This document shows positions 53,456 through 62,262 of a DNA stretch of 64,000 nt, one piece after another (position 1 is the first letter of the stretch; each line of letters begins with the position of its first letter). Origin of the DNA: Chryseobacterium oryzae (lineage in GTDB: Bacteria; Bacteroidota; Bacteroidia; Flavobacteriales; Weeksellaceae); the NCBI RefSeq assembly GCF_022811665.1, contig NZ_CP094529.1, positions 868,001 to 932,000 of the forward strand, in the 5' to 3' direction. The notes beneath the pieces are model-generated. The model worked only from the letters and a program-made list of their open reading frames with translations, was not told the origin of the DNA and did not search any database. Made by a program: the position numbers and the translations under genes.

Positions 53456-54502
53456 TTATTTTGCAGAAGGATTTACCATAACAGAAGAATTAGAAATACT
53501 TTTCATAGACTTCGACTGTTTTCCATCGGAATATGTTTCTACCTGAGTGGTTTTTACATTGATGTTCTGGTTGTAAATCCATCCCGTATTTTGGTCAAAC
53601 TTTATAGAACCGCTTTGTGCAAGCTCACTGCTTAAACTATGATTAATTCCGTTTTGGCTTTGTTTTTCTGTTTTCTTAGGAATTCCTCCGGAAATAGAAA
53701 TTTCTGCAATACCATTTCCAACACTTTTTAAAGTATAATTAGAGGTAACTTTTATTTTTCCTGCTCCGTCAGCATTTTCGGAAGTGCTCCATTTATCCCC
53801 AATTTTAGCTCCTTTTTTAGGAAGGATAGAAAGGTTTTTTTCAAACTGGTCTTTCAGGATCTTTTCGTTGAAAGTTTCTTTCAGATTGGCAATTACGGCT
53901 GTTCTTTGGGTAGGATCTTTTACGATGTCTTTCAGTGCGTTAGAAATTTTTGTATAAACGGCATCAAACCCTGTAATAGAGATAACATTGCCTTTATCGT
54001 CCATTTTCATGTTCAGTTTATTTCCCGTAAGTGCTTTGTTGATGTTCCAAAGCATCTTAAGATCGTCTTCTTTCGGAATTTTCTGATTGGTATCTACAAC
54101 GATTGTTTTTCCTTGTGCAGACTGAGAATTTCTTTTAGAAATAAGATTAATGGTCATGTCATAAACATGTCCTTTAATATCATTAACCGTAAAGTTCATT
54201 TCGTCTGTAGATTCGCTGGTTCCGCTCATGCTTTTCCCTTCAGGATCAGTCATGGTTTTCGTATCTCTTTGGTAGGTTGTTAATGGGTAGGTTTTACCTT
54301 TTTCAAGCTTAAATGTTTGTTTGAAAATACCTGCAGAATCTTTAATTGCCGCATCTGCTTTTACTTCCTTTACAGAATCTGAAGGAACTTCTACAGTAAT
54401 GGTTTTGCCGGTTTTGGGATCTACTTTTGTAATGGTTGCTGTTTCTTTTTTACATGAAATAACAGCTAACGAAATAATGGCTAATGCGAATATATTTTTC
54501 AT
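53456..54502 (-). CDS. DUF6263-type lipoprotein
   Basis: The 348-aa protein has a lipoprotein signal (MKNIFALAIISLAVISCKKE, Cys at 17). A beta-rich body follows with KLEKGKTYPLTTYQRDTKTM, MNFTVNDIKGHVYDMTINLI and SILPKKGAKIGDKWSTS, where the last motif is typical of the DUF6263 family. It is probably anchored to the outer or inner membrane. Function is unknown. It stands alone between DUF4834 and rlmB. Confidence 0.75.
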   Translation of the reverse strand: MKNIFALAIISLAVISCKKETATITKVDPKTGKTITVEVPSDSVKEVKADAAIKDSAGIFKQTFKLEKGKTYPLTTYQRDTKTMTDPEGKSMSGTSESTDEMNFTVNDIKGHVYDMTINLISKRNSQSAQGKTIVVDTNQKIPKEDDLKMLWNINKALTGNKLNMKMDDKGNVISITGFDAVYTKISNALKDIVKDPTQRTAVIANLKETFNEKILKDQFEKNLSILPKKGAKIGDKWSTSENADGAGKIKVTSNYTLKSVGNGIAEISISGGIPKKTEKQSQNGINHSLSSELAQSGSIKFDQNTGWIYNQNINVKTTQVETYSDGKQSKSMKSISNSSVMVNPSAK

Positions 54503-54577
54503 AAATTTTTCTTTATTTGAATCGGTTAAATCTTAATTCAGATGAAAATGAAAAGTTTTAATCGATATTTTTCTTAA

Positions 54578-55318
54578 TTAAAGTTGTGTAATTTTTTGTC
54601 TCATTGCTTCATAAAGGATAGCTCCACAAGCAACCGATACGTTTAAAGACTGGGTTTTTCCTTCGATAGGAAGCTTCACTTTTTCGTCCGAATGATGAAG
54701 AACTTCTTTAGAAATTCCTGTTTCCTCGTTCCCCATTACTATAGCACAAGGTTCGGTGAAGTTTACATCATAGATAAGTTTTTGTGCTTTTTCGGTTGCA
54801 GAAAAAACAGAAATTCCGCTTTGCTGAAGAAAATCTACAACATGCGCGAGATTAGGCTCTTTACATATTTTGATATTGTACATGGCTCCGGCAGAAGTTT
54901 TAATGGCATCAGAATTTACCGGAGCTCCTCCTTTTTCAGGAATTACTACCGCATCAATACCCACACATTCTGCTGTTCTGCATATTGCACCAAAATTTCT
55001 TACATCGGTAAGTCTATCCAGAATAAGAATGAAAGGCGTTTTTCTTTCCTCAAACAATTCGGGTACCACATCTTCAATTTTATAAAACGGAACATCAGAA
55101 ATAAATGCGACTACACCCTGATGGTTTTTTCTTGTAAAACGGTTCAGTTTTTCAACCGGAACATAATTGGGGCGGATTTTATTTTTAGCCAAAACAGCCT
55201 TTAATTCCGCATAAATTTCTCCCTGAAGTGCATTTTGCACAAATATTTTATCAATTGTTTTTCCAGCTTCAATAGCTTCTAATACGGGACGGAGCCCAAA
55301 TATAAAATCGTCTTTCAT
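54578..55318 (-). CDS. rlmB: 23S rRNA (guanosine-2'-O)-methyltransferase, RlmB/TrmH family
   Basis: RlmB methylates the 2'-O of G2251 in 23S rRNA. The 246-aa protein has the N-terminal substrate-binding domain (FGLRPVLEAIEAGKTIDKIF). The SPOUT methyltransferase motifs follow: LDRLTDVRNFGAICRTAECV, AIVMGNEETGISKEVL and the knot LNVSVACGAILYEAMRQK. The length is usual. TrmH-family members differ in target, but the N-terminal domain and size favour RlmB. It is transcribed leftward, alone. Confidence 0.92.
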   Translation of the reverse strand: MKDDFIFGLRPVLEAIEAGKTIDKIFVQNALQGEIYAELKAVLAKNKIRPNYVPVEKLNRFTRKNHQGVVAFISDVPFYKIEDVVPELFEERKTPFILILDRLTDVRNFGAICRTAECVGIDAVVIPEKGGAPVNSDAIKTSAGAMYNIKICKEPNLAHVVDFLQQSGISVFSATEKAQKLIYDVNFTEPCAIVMGNEETGISKEVLHHSDEKVKLPIEGKTQSLNVSVACGAILYEAMRQKITQL

Positions 55319-55396
55319 TTCTTAATTGCCTGTTTTAAATTCAAAATCTAAAATGGTATATTTTTGTTTGAATTTTTTGCCTTTTTCAAGGTTTTT

Positions 55397-55867
55397 CTAA
55401 TTTTTTTCTCCTAAAATAGCTCTTTTCTGTGCCATTACGTAGCCATAATGTAAGCTTTCGTGGATGTTGTTGAATATAATCGCATCCTGAATGCTCTTCA
55501 AATCCATTCCGAAACTGGTGGTGTAAGGAGTGTAATCTGAAAAAAAATCGCTGTCGTAATCTTTCATTAATGTTTTTGAAGTTTCTGTAAGTAGAAATTC
55601 AAGATCTTCAACTTCAGATTTCTGCACATTTAGATTCGGTAAAGTTCCCTTTTTATAAGTTTCTATCCAGTATTTATCTATTCTGAAAGGATTGCCGCTT
55701 AGATAATAATGCAGCAATTGCTGTGTCGCCACTGTATGAGCGATATTCCAGTAAATATTATTGTTAAAACCATCAGGAATCAGCAAAAGATCTTCGTGGG
55801 AAGTGTTTTGGAGAATATCTAAAAGGTTTTTTCGAACTTGTCTGTGCGCTTGAAAATGATAATTCAT
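55397..55867 (-). CDS. DinB-like metalloenzyme family protein
   Basis: The 156-aa four-helix protein has the three spaced histidines of DinB/YfiT proteins: H48 (NIAHTVATQQ) and H136/H140 in the C-terminal NNIHESLHYGYV motif. These typically bind a divalent metal. Members include bacillithiol S-transferases and many uncharacterised proteins. Activity cannot be assigned. A TAATTTTG box lies at 55887-55894. Confidence 0.82.
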   Translation of the reverse strand: MNYHFQAHRQVRKNLLDILQNTSHEDLLLIPDGFNNNIYWNIAHTVATQQLLHYYLSGNPFRIDKYWIETYKKGTLPNLNVQKSEVEDLEFLLTETSKTLMKDYDSDFFSDYTPYTTSFGMDLKSIQDAIIFNNIHESLHYGYVMAQKRAILGEKN

Positions 55868-55886
55868 TTTGCGAAAATTTAATTGC

Positions 55887-55894
55887 CAAAATTA
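55887..55894 (-). promoter_or_regulatory. TAnnTTTG box for the DinB-like gene
   Basis: TAATTTTG on the minus strand lies 19 bp before the ATG at 55867. Confidence 0.5.
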
Positions 55895-56116
55895 GTTTAA
55901 TAAACTGAAAATGACAATTCTTAAACCGCTTATCCTTCAAATATTACGTATTTTTATGATATTCTTGCCTGAGTATATGATTTTTAAACGAAACTCCTGA
56001 AAAATGAAAGGTTTGTTTTGAAATTTATTTAACAAACTTTAACTCAAAAATGGCATTTATTGTGTTGATTAATGTAAGTTTTTATCAGAAATTTACCCAT
56101 TATTTTAATTTAAATT

Positions 56117-57121
56117 ATGTCAGATTCATATCAAGCAGAAGACATCCGTCAGCTTACGGAAAAAGTGAAAGAACAGAATTACTTTTTCAGTCTTCTGAGG
56201 CAGGAAATCAACAAAGCAATTATCGGTCAGCAATATATGATAGACCGTCTTTTAATAGGGCTTTTGGGAAATGGGCACGTTCTTCTGGAAGGGGTTCCTG
56301 GTTTGGCAAAAACTTTAGCGATAAAAACTTTGGCAGAAGCGGTTCATGGGGAATTTTCCAGAATTCAGTTTACGCCGGATCTTCTTCCTGCAGATGTTGT
56401 TGGGACGATGATTTTTAATATTAAAGACAATGATTTTTCTATTAAAAAAGGACCTGTTTTTGCAAATTTTGTTTTAGCAGATGAGATTAACCGTGCACCG
56501 GCAAAAGTACAGTCGGCTCTTTTGGAAGTAATGCAGGAGAAACAGGTAACCATTGGTGATGAAACCATGTCTTTACCGAAGCCATTTTTGGTTTTGGCAA
56601 CTCAGAACCCAATAGATCAGGAAGGTACTTATCTTTTGCCTGAAGCACAAAGCGACCGTTTTATGCTGAAATGCAAAATAGATTATCCTGAATTTGAAGA
56701 TGAAAGAAAAGTAATGAGAATGGTTTCTACTTCGCATCAACCGGAAATTAAACAGGTAATTTCACTTCAAAATATTGTTGAAGCGAAGTTATTGGTTAAT
56801 CAGATTTATCTGGATGAGAAAATTGAAAAATATATTTTGGATATGGTTTTTGCCACTCGTTATCCTGAAAGATACGGGCTTTCCGATTTAAAAAACTATA
56901 TCAGTTTTGGAGCTTCTCCAAGAGCATCCATCAATTTGGCTATTGCATCCAGAGCCTATGCGTTTCTGAAGGGCAGAGCATTTGTTATTCCTGAAGATGT
57001 AAAATCTTTAGCTCAGGATGTTTTAAGACACAGGATAGGTCTTACTTTTGAAGCAGAAGCGGAAGAAATTTCAGCTGAAGAAATTATCAACCGAATTTTA
57101 GCTAAAATCCAAGCACCTTAA
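56117..57121 (+). CDS. MoxR family AAA+ ATPase of the bat operon
   Basis: The 334-aa AAA+ ATPase has Walker A GVPGLAKT (residues 59-66), Walker B FVLADEINR (D122, E123) and sensor-region ATQNPIDQEGTYLLPEAQSDRF, all typical of MoxR. MoxR proteins are thought to act as chaperones that remodel von Willebrand factor A (VWA) proteins encoded beside them. It is the first gene of the rightward operon leading to DUF58 and BatA-D. A role in aerotolerance or envelope stress is inferred from the Bat operons of Bacteroides and Leptospira. Confidence 0.95.
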   Translation: MSDSYQAEDIRQLTEKVKEQNYFFSLLRQEINKAIIGQQYMIDRLLIGLLGNGHVLLEGVPGLAKTLAIKTLAEAVHGEFSRIQFTPDLLPADVVGTMIFNIKDNDFSIKKGPVFANFVLADEINRAPAKVQSALLEVMQEKQVTIGDETMSLPKPFLVLATQNPIDQEGTYLLPEAQSDRFMLKCKIDYPEFEDERKVMRMVSTSHQPEIKQVISLQNIVEAKLLVNQIYLDEKIEKYILDMVFATRYPERYGLSDLKNYISFGASPRASINLAIASRAYAFLKGRAFVIPEDVKSLAQDVLRHRIGLTFEAEAEEISAEEIINRILAKIQAP

Positions 57122-57143
57122 TTATTTATTAAAATTATCTTTT

Positions 57144-57617
57144 ATGGACTGGAAGTATTTAAAAGAAAAAATTTATTTTTCTGACGGATCATTAAGAGAT
57201 ATTTATGTTTTAAATACTTCAAGAGAAGACTGGCAAAAGTGGATTGATTTTGTAAATGGAAATTATAAAGTAGATTTTCAATATTCTAATGAGCAGGAAA
57301 TTAGATGTTCGAGTGATAAAATAATTGCAAAATATGTCTACGACTATTGGGATGCTAAAAGTGAATTTATGGTTAATGCTTCGATAAAGGTTGGGTCGGT
57401 TTTAGTTAAATGTTATTTCTTTGATGAGAGTGAAATTGAAAATGATATTACACCAGTCGAAGTAAATAGTATAGAAAATCATAATGATATTGTAGACTAT
57501 TTAAAAAATGTTTCGTGCACTTTAAATAAAGAAACGATAATGACGCTCGAAAATTATTCCCCTGAATACGAAGAGGTTTTAATGATAATTAATAATGAGC
57601 AAATTATTATAAATTAA
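57144..57617 (+). CDS. Protein of unknown function inserted between moxR and DUF58
   Basis: The 157-aa protein starts MDWKYLKEKIYFSDGSLRDI and has no signal peptide or membrane segment. It is acidic and rich in Asn, Ile, Tyr and Asp, with visibly more AT-rich codons than its neighbours. WQKWIDFVNGNYKVDF and YDYWDAKSEFMVNASIKVG look like a small alpha/beta fold of the sort seen in immunity-type proteins, but I recognise no family. It lies 22 bp after moxR, and its stop abuts the DUF58 start. It is therefore in the operon and may be a recent addition. Confidence 0.75.
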   Translation: MDWKYLKEKIYFSDGSLRDIYVLNTSREDWQKWIDFVNGNYKVDFQYSNEQEIRCSSDKIIAKYVYDYWDAKSEFMVNASIKVGSVLVKCYFFDESEIENDITPVEVNSIENHNDIVDYLKNVSCTLNKETIMTLENYSPEYEEVLMIINNEQIIIN

Positions 57618-58481
57618 ATGCAAATAAAAGATATTGTAAAAAAAGTAAAGCAGATAGAAATCCGTACCAGAAAGAAAACGGAAGCTTCGCTTATGGGGCA
57701 GTATCATAGTGCTTTTAAAGGGCAGGGAATGACGTTTTCTGAAGTTCGTCCTTATCAGTTTGGCGACGAAATCCGAAGAATAGACTGGAATAAAACGGCT
57801 CGTTTTCGGGAACCTTTTGTAAAAGTAATGGAAGAAGAAAGAGAATTAACCATGATGATTCTGGTAGATATTTCTGCTTCTATGGATTACGGAACCAAAA
57901 CCCAACTAAAAAGAGAATATGTAGCTGAAATTGTCGCAAGTCTTGGTTTTTCTGCAGCAGGAAATAACGATAAAGTTGGTCTTATTCTTTTTGCAGATAA
58001 AGTGTACAAAGTAGTGCCTCCGGGAAAAGGAAGAAAACATATTTTATCTATTATCAGTCATGTTTTAACGGCAGAGTATGTTCCAGCTGTTTCAAAAGTA
58101 GATAAAGCTTTAGAATATATGATGGGTGTTTTTAAAAGAAAATCTTTGGTTTTTCTGCTGTCGGATTTCGAAGACGATTACGATTCTAAAACGCTTCGTG
58201 TGGCTTCCAAAAAACATCAGCTTTTAGGAATGAGAGTGTATGATGAAAAAGATAACGAGATTCCTGATGTGGGATACGTTCTCCTGAATGATTCGGAAAC
58301 GGGAAAACAAATATGGGTGAATACATCCAGCGCGAGATGGAGATATACTTTTGCTGAAGCTCAGAAACAAAAGCTAAGAATTGTGGAAGAAGATTTTTCG
58401 AAATCTTCGGCAGAATTGGTAAATGTTAGCGTGGGAGGAGATTATTCAAAATTATTATACAACTACTTTCAAAAAAAATAA
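57618..58481 (+). CDS. DUF58 domain protein (VWA-like)
   Basis: The 287-aa protein has the DUF58 hallmark PYQFGDEIRRIDWNKTARF (residues 45-62). It also has a VWA-type metal site, DISAS (84-88). It is the usual partner of MoxR. Its start codon directly follows the stop of the inserted 157-aa gene. There is no membrane segment. It probably binds MoxR and the BatA/BatB proteins at the inner membrane. Confidence 0.92.
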   Translation: MQIKDIVKKVKQIEIRTRKKTEASLMGQYHSAFKGQGMTFSEVRPYQFGDEIRRIDWNKTARFREPFVKVMEEERELTMMILVDISASMDYGTKTQLKREYVAEIVASLGFSAAGNNDKVGLILFADKVYKVVPPGKGRKHILSIISHVLTAEYVPAVSKVDKALEYMMGVFKRKSLVFLLSDFEDDYDSKTLRVASKKHQLLGMRVYDEKDNEIPDVGYVLLNDSETGKQIWVNTSSARWRYTFAEAQKQKLRIVEEDFSKSSAELVNVSVGGDYSKLLYNYFQKK

Positions 58482-58546
58482 TTCAATTAAAAAATGTTGG
58501 GCTCAGTTTTAAGCTTACATTTTTCAACCTAGAATGATACATTAAA

Positions 58547-59443
58547 TTGAAAAAAATATTTTTATTACTGTCATTTTTAATCTGTGCAAACTTGTTTTCG
58601 CAGCTGCTTTCTTCAAATCTCGAGAAGAAAACTCTGGCGTTGGGAGAAGTGAACCGCTTGGTTATAAAAATTGATAATTTAAGAAGCAAATCTGTAATTG
58701 CTGCTCAAAAAAACGAGCTTCTGCCTTTTCATTTTGAAGAAGTAAAAGACAGCATAGGGATAAATTCTTCCAGTTACGAAAGAGTTGTAGAATTTGCTGT
58801 TTATGAAGAAGGAAATTTTAAAATACCCGAGCTTGAATTTAAAGTAGGAGATAAAATTCTCAAAACCATTCCTTACGAAGTTGAAGTCATTAATACTGCC
58901 AAAAAAGAAGATCAGATTAATGATATAATGAATAATAAAGAAGTCAATCTTGAAGCTGCAGATTATTGGGATTTATACAAATGGTACGTTTTAGCAGCTT
59001 TGGCTTTTATTGCATTAATTATTGCTGTGGTAATCTTGTTAAAATACGGAAGAAAAAGCAAAGATCCTGCAATTGTCGCTACCAACCAGACTTTAAAAGA
59101 ACTGGATTCTTTGAAGAAGAAAAAATACATTGAAGAAGGAAATTACAGATCTTTTTATGTGGAATTAATTGATATTTCCAGAAAATTCATTACTAAACAA
59201 TACAATATTCCTGCAGATGTTTTGCTTACCGATGATCTGATTTCTTTAATGAAACAGAACAACACTATTTCTCCGGAAAACGAAAAAATTGTGGAAGATG
59301 TATTTTTACGAGGCGATTTGGTGAAATTTGCAAAAACCTTTCCCGATCAGGAACTTATGCAGAAAGATTTTGGAGGAATAAGAGATTTGGTGAAGCGTTC
59401 ATCCAAAGATATTGAATTCGAAAACCTGAGAAAAGATGTTTAA
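58547..59443 (+). CDS. Bat-operon membrane protein with one TM segment
   Basis: The 298-aa protein begins with a signal peptide (MKKIFLLLSFLICANLFSQ) from a TTG start, as no nearby in-frame ATG exists. A periplasmic beta-rich domain (25-120), a single TM (147-165, WYVLAALAFIALIIAVVIL) and a cytoplasmic helical domain follow. The last includes YRSFYVELIDISRKFITKQY, similar to the C-terminal domain of BatD-like and DUF4381-like proteins. It overlaps batA by 8 bp. It is regularly found between DUF58 and batA in Bacteroidota. Confidence 0.8.
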   Translation: MKKIFLLLSFLICANLFSQLLSSNLEKKTLALGEVNRLVIKIDNLRSKSVIAAQKNELLPFHFEEVKDSIGINSSSYERVVEFAVYEEGNFKIPELEFKVGDKILKTIPYEVEVINTAKKEDQINDIMNNKEVNLEAADYWDLYKWYVLAALAFIALIIAVVILLKYGRKSKDPAIVATNQTLKELDSLKKKKYIEEGNYRSFYVELIDISRKFITKQYNIPADVLLTDDLISLMKQNNTISPENEKIVEDVFLRGDLVKFAKTFPDQELMQKDFGGIRDLVKRSSKDIEFENLRKDV

Positions 59444-60434
59444 TTTAGATTTCGAATTTTACAGTCCGTGGTTTTTTCTGCTGTTTTTGGTTTTTCTTCC
59501 GTTATTATTCAGAGATTTCAGCCAGAAAAAAAGAAAAGGAGTTAAAGTTCCCACCATTCAGAATATGGATGAGAACAACAGTATCTTACCGGTTCTTTCT
59601 TTCCTGAAAATCTCCAAATACATTATACTTTCGGCACTTATTATTGCAATGGCGAGACCGAGAACGTTTTCTGTATCTCAGGAGAGAGACGAAACCAAAG
59701 GTGTGGATATTATGCTTGCGGTAGATGTTTCGCTGAGTATGTTTTCTAAAGATTTTGAACCCGACCGATATTCTGTTCTAAAAAATATTGCGGTAGATTT
59801 TATTAGAAAACGTCCGAATGACCGATTCGGGTTGGTTAATTATAAAATGGAAGCCTTTTTGAAAGTTCCTTTAACTTTTGATCATAATGCCGTTATCCAT
59901 GAAATAGAAAATCTCAACCAAAGAGAAATGATGGACGGAACTTCTGTGGGAGACGGGTTGGCTGTTGCGGTAAATCATTTGGTGAAAAGTAAAGCCAAAA
60001 GCAAAGTGGTGATTTTAATGACGGATGGCGTAAGCAATAAACTAAACGGATTATTTCCGCCTCAGGTTGCGGCTATTCTAGCAAAAGATAACAATATCAA
60101 AGTTTATTGCATCGGGATAGGAACCAATGGATATGCACTTATGCCTTATAACTATGATGAATTCGGATTTTATTACACCGAACAGCAGGTTTCTATTGAT
60201 GAGGATACTTTAAAGGAAATTGCTGCCACTACAGGAGGAAAATACTATCGTGCAGATTCTGAAAATAAACTACAAGAAATCTATTCTGATATTAATAAAC
60301 TCGAAAAAACAGATCTTAAGGTTACAAAAAATTATAATTATGAAGAGCATTTCAGGATTTTTCTCTGGATAGCTTTTGGAGTCCTTATTTTAGATGCAGT
60401 GTTACGTTGGATACTTTATAAATTTTTAAGCTGA
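59436..60434 (+). CDS. batA: BatA: membrane-anchored VWA protein
   Basis: The 332-aa protein has N-terminal membrane segments (about 10-26 and 58-73). A VWA domain follows with an intact metal-ion-dependent adhesion site: DVSLS at 97-101, the T in GTSVGDGLAVAV and MTDG further on. A C-terminal membrane segment (about 307-325) ends it. This is the BatA architecture of Bacteroides aerotolerance operons. It overlaps the preceding gene by 8 bp and batB by 1 bp, so translation is coupled. Confidence 0.93.
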   Translation: MFNLDFEFYSPWFFLLFLVFLPLLFRDFSQKKRKGVKVPTIQNMDENNSILPVLSFLKISKYIILSALIIAMARPRTFSVSQERDETKGVDIMLAVDVSLSMFSKDFEPDRYSVLKNIAVDFIRKRPNDRFGLVNYKMEAFLKVPLTFDHNAVIHEIENLNQREMMDGTSVGDGLAVAVNHLVKSKAKSKVVILMTDGVSNKLNGLFPPQVAAILAKDNNIKVYCIGIGTNGYALMPYNYDEFGFYYTEQQVSIDEDTLKEIAATTGGKYYRADSENKLQEIYSDINKLEKTDLKVTKNYNYEEHFRIFLWIAFGVLILDAVLRWILYKFLS

Positions 60435-61441
60435 TGAACTGGTATTTAGGAAATAATTGGTATTTACTTTTGCTCTTGGTCTTACCACTTTTAGCATGGA
60501 TAATTGTGAAGTATCTTGGCTGGAAAAAAAACAAACGGAAACTCTTTGCAGAATCTAAATTTCATCAAAATTTATTTGAAAAAAACACGTCTTTCAGCAA
60601 GTTTTTTCCTGTTCTGTATATTTTAGCTGTATTTTTTCTTGTACTTTCAATAATAGATATTCTCAGTGGTTCCGAGAAAATTAAGTCTGTACAGAAAATG
60701 AACAATGTGATGTTTGTGATGGATGTTTCCAATTCTATGAATGCAGAAGATATAGATCCGGATCGTCTTACACAGGCGAAAAATATCATCATCAATACGA
60801 TTAAAGAACTGAAGAATGATAAGATAGGAATCGTAATTTTTGCAGGAGAAGCCGTTTCTGTAATGCCTTTAACTACCGATTATAATTCTGTGGAAACTTA
60901 TATTTCAGATTTGCAGACGGATAATATTACCATTCAGGGAACCGATTTTCTTAAGGCAATGGAAGTTACCGTTTCAAAATTTAAAAATATCAGTAAAGGA
61001 TCAAGAAAAGTAGTTCTTATTAGTGATGGTGAAGACAATGAAGGTAATGACAATGCAGCAATAAGACTTGCCAATTCAGAAGGGATTAGCATTACTTCAG
61101 TAGGTATTGGGACAGATGAAGGAGCGCCTGTTCCTGTGTATGAATTCGGGCAACTTGAAGGTTATAAATTAGATGCAAACGGAGAAACGGTTATTTCTAA
61201 AAGACAGACAGAAGCTCTTAAAAAAATGGCTGCATCTACCGGAGGAAACTATATCGACGGAAACAATATGAAAGATGCTCCCAAAAGAATTGCTGAGGAG
61301 TTGAGTAAAAAAATGTCGTCAACAGATACCGAGGTAAACTCCAGAAATGCAAATCATTATTATCAATATTCTCTAGCCGTTTCAATACTCATTTTCATGA
61401 TTATTTTTATTTTTAATCCGAAAAGAGATTTCAATATTTAG
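60434..61441 (+). CDS. batB: BatB: membrane-anchored VWA protein
   Basis: The 335-aa protein parallels BatA: two N-terminal membrane segments (about 8-27 and 58-76), MIDAS motif DVSNS at 97-101, then QGTDFLKAMEVTV and ISDGEDNEG, and a C-terminal membrane segment (about 313-330). Its ATG overlaps the TGA of batA. BatA and BatB presumably form a complex remodelled by MoxR. The gene ends 86 bp before batC. Confidence 0.93.
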   Translation: MNWYLGNNWYLLLLLVLPLLAWIIVKYLGWKKNKRKLFAESKFHQNLFEKNTSFSKFFPVLYILAVFFLVLSIIDILSGSEKIKSVQKMNNVMFVMDVSNSMNAEDIDPDRLTQAKNIIINTIKELKNDKIGIVIFAGEAVSVMPLTTDYNSVETYISDLQTDNITIQGTDFLKAMEVTVSKFKNISKGSRKVVLISDGEDNEGNDNAAIRLANSEGISITSVGIGTDEGAPVPVYEFGQLEGYKLDANGETVISKRQTEALKKMAASTGGNYIDGNNMKDAPKRIAEELSKKMSSTDTEVNSRNANHYYQYSLAVSILIFMIIFIFNPKRDFNI

Positions 61442-61513
61442 TCTTAAATAAATCTGTATTCACTTTAACCCAATTTTAACAATTAAAACGCTGTTTATTA
61501 ACATTTAAAGAGA

Positions 61514-61521
61514 TAATTTTG
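61514..61521 (+). promoter_or_regulatory. TAnnTTTG box before batC
   Basis: TAATTTTG ends 6 nt before ATG 61528 and covers the alternative TTG start at 61519. It points to an internal promoter that could let batC-batD be expressed apart from moxR-batB. Confidence 0.45.
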
Positions 61522-61527
61522 CAAGGG

Positions 61528-62262
61528 ATGAATACTAAATTTTTATTTTCAGCGTTTATAATGTCTTTTTTATTTTCGGGTTTTATTTTCGGACAGGAAA
61601 ATTACAGAACATTAGTATTCGAAGGAAATCAAAAATTTAAGGGGAATGATTTCGATGGAGCTTCTTCCAAATTCATGGAAGCGATAAAATCTAATGCAAA
61701 AGATTTTACTGCTCATTATAATCTGGGGAATGCGTTATATAAAAAGCAGAAATATCAGGAAGCAAAAGAAGAATATTCTAAAGCCGAGAAACTTTCTCGT
61801 ACTTTGCCCGATAAAGCCGCTGTACTGCATAACTTAGGAAATACCATGATGCAGATGAATGAAGCCGAAAAAGCTGCCGATTATTATAAGCAGTCTCTTA
61901 AACAAGATCCCTACAATGAAGCCACAAGAAAAAACTATGAGATTGCCAAGTTGAAGCTGAAAGAACAACAGCGTAACAGTGGAGATAAAAACAAATCTCA
62001 GGGAAAAAGTGGAGAGGGAGAAGATAAAAATAAGGGCGAAAAGGGAGATTCTAAAGATAAGAAGAAAGATAAGGGAAATGGTCCTCAGCAAAGTAAAGGT
62101 GAAGATCAAAAGCCTAAAGGAAACGGAAATCAAGGTAAACTTCCAAAAGATTTACAGAAAGCAATTTTAGACAGTATAGACGGCAGAGAAAAACGCACTG
62201 CCAGAAGAATTTTAAACAATAAATCTTATTCTCCGCCTGCAAGCAACGAGAAAGATTGGTGA
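61528..62262 (+). CDS. batC: BatC: TPR-repeat protein
   Basis: The 244-aa protein starts MNTKFLFSAFIMSFLFSGFI with a signal peptide. Three tetratricopeptide-type repeats follow (about 25-130, for instance AHYNLGNALYKKQKYQEAKE and VLHNLGNTMMQMNEAEKAAD). A very charged Lys/Gly/Asp/Glu low-complexity stretch comes next (about 150-210), then a short tail. It should act as a periplasmic or surface scaffold binding BatA, BatB or BatD. The ATG at 61528 is preferred over the TTG at 61519, which lies within the promoter box. Its stop overlaps the batD start (ATGA). Confidence 0.9.
   Translation: MNTKFLFSAFIMSFLFSGFIFGQENYRTLVFEGNQKFKGNDFDGASSKFMEAIKSNAKDFTAHYNLGNALYKKQKYQEAKEEYSKAEKLSRTLPDKAAVLHNLGNTMMQMNEAEKAADYYKQSLKQDPYNEATRKNYEIAKLKLKEQQRNSGDKNKSQGKSGEGEDKNKGEKGDSKDKKKDKGNGPQQSKGEDQKPKGNGNQGKLPKDLQKAILDSIDGREKRTARRILNNKSYSPPASNEKDW

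Noticed and set aside
54692..55204. A 170-aa plus-strand reading frame
   Set aside because: It is antisense to rlmB over its whole length and has the skewed composition of a shadow frame.
57144..57617. Calling the 157-aa protein an immunity protein
   Set aside because: There is only a vague fold impression and no toxin gene next to it.
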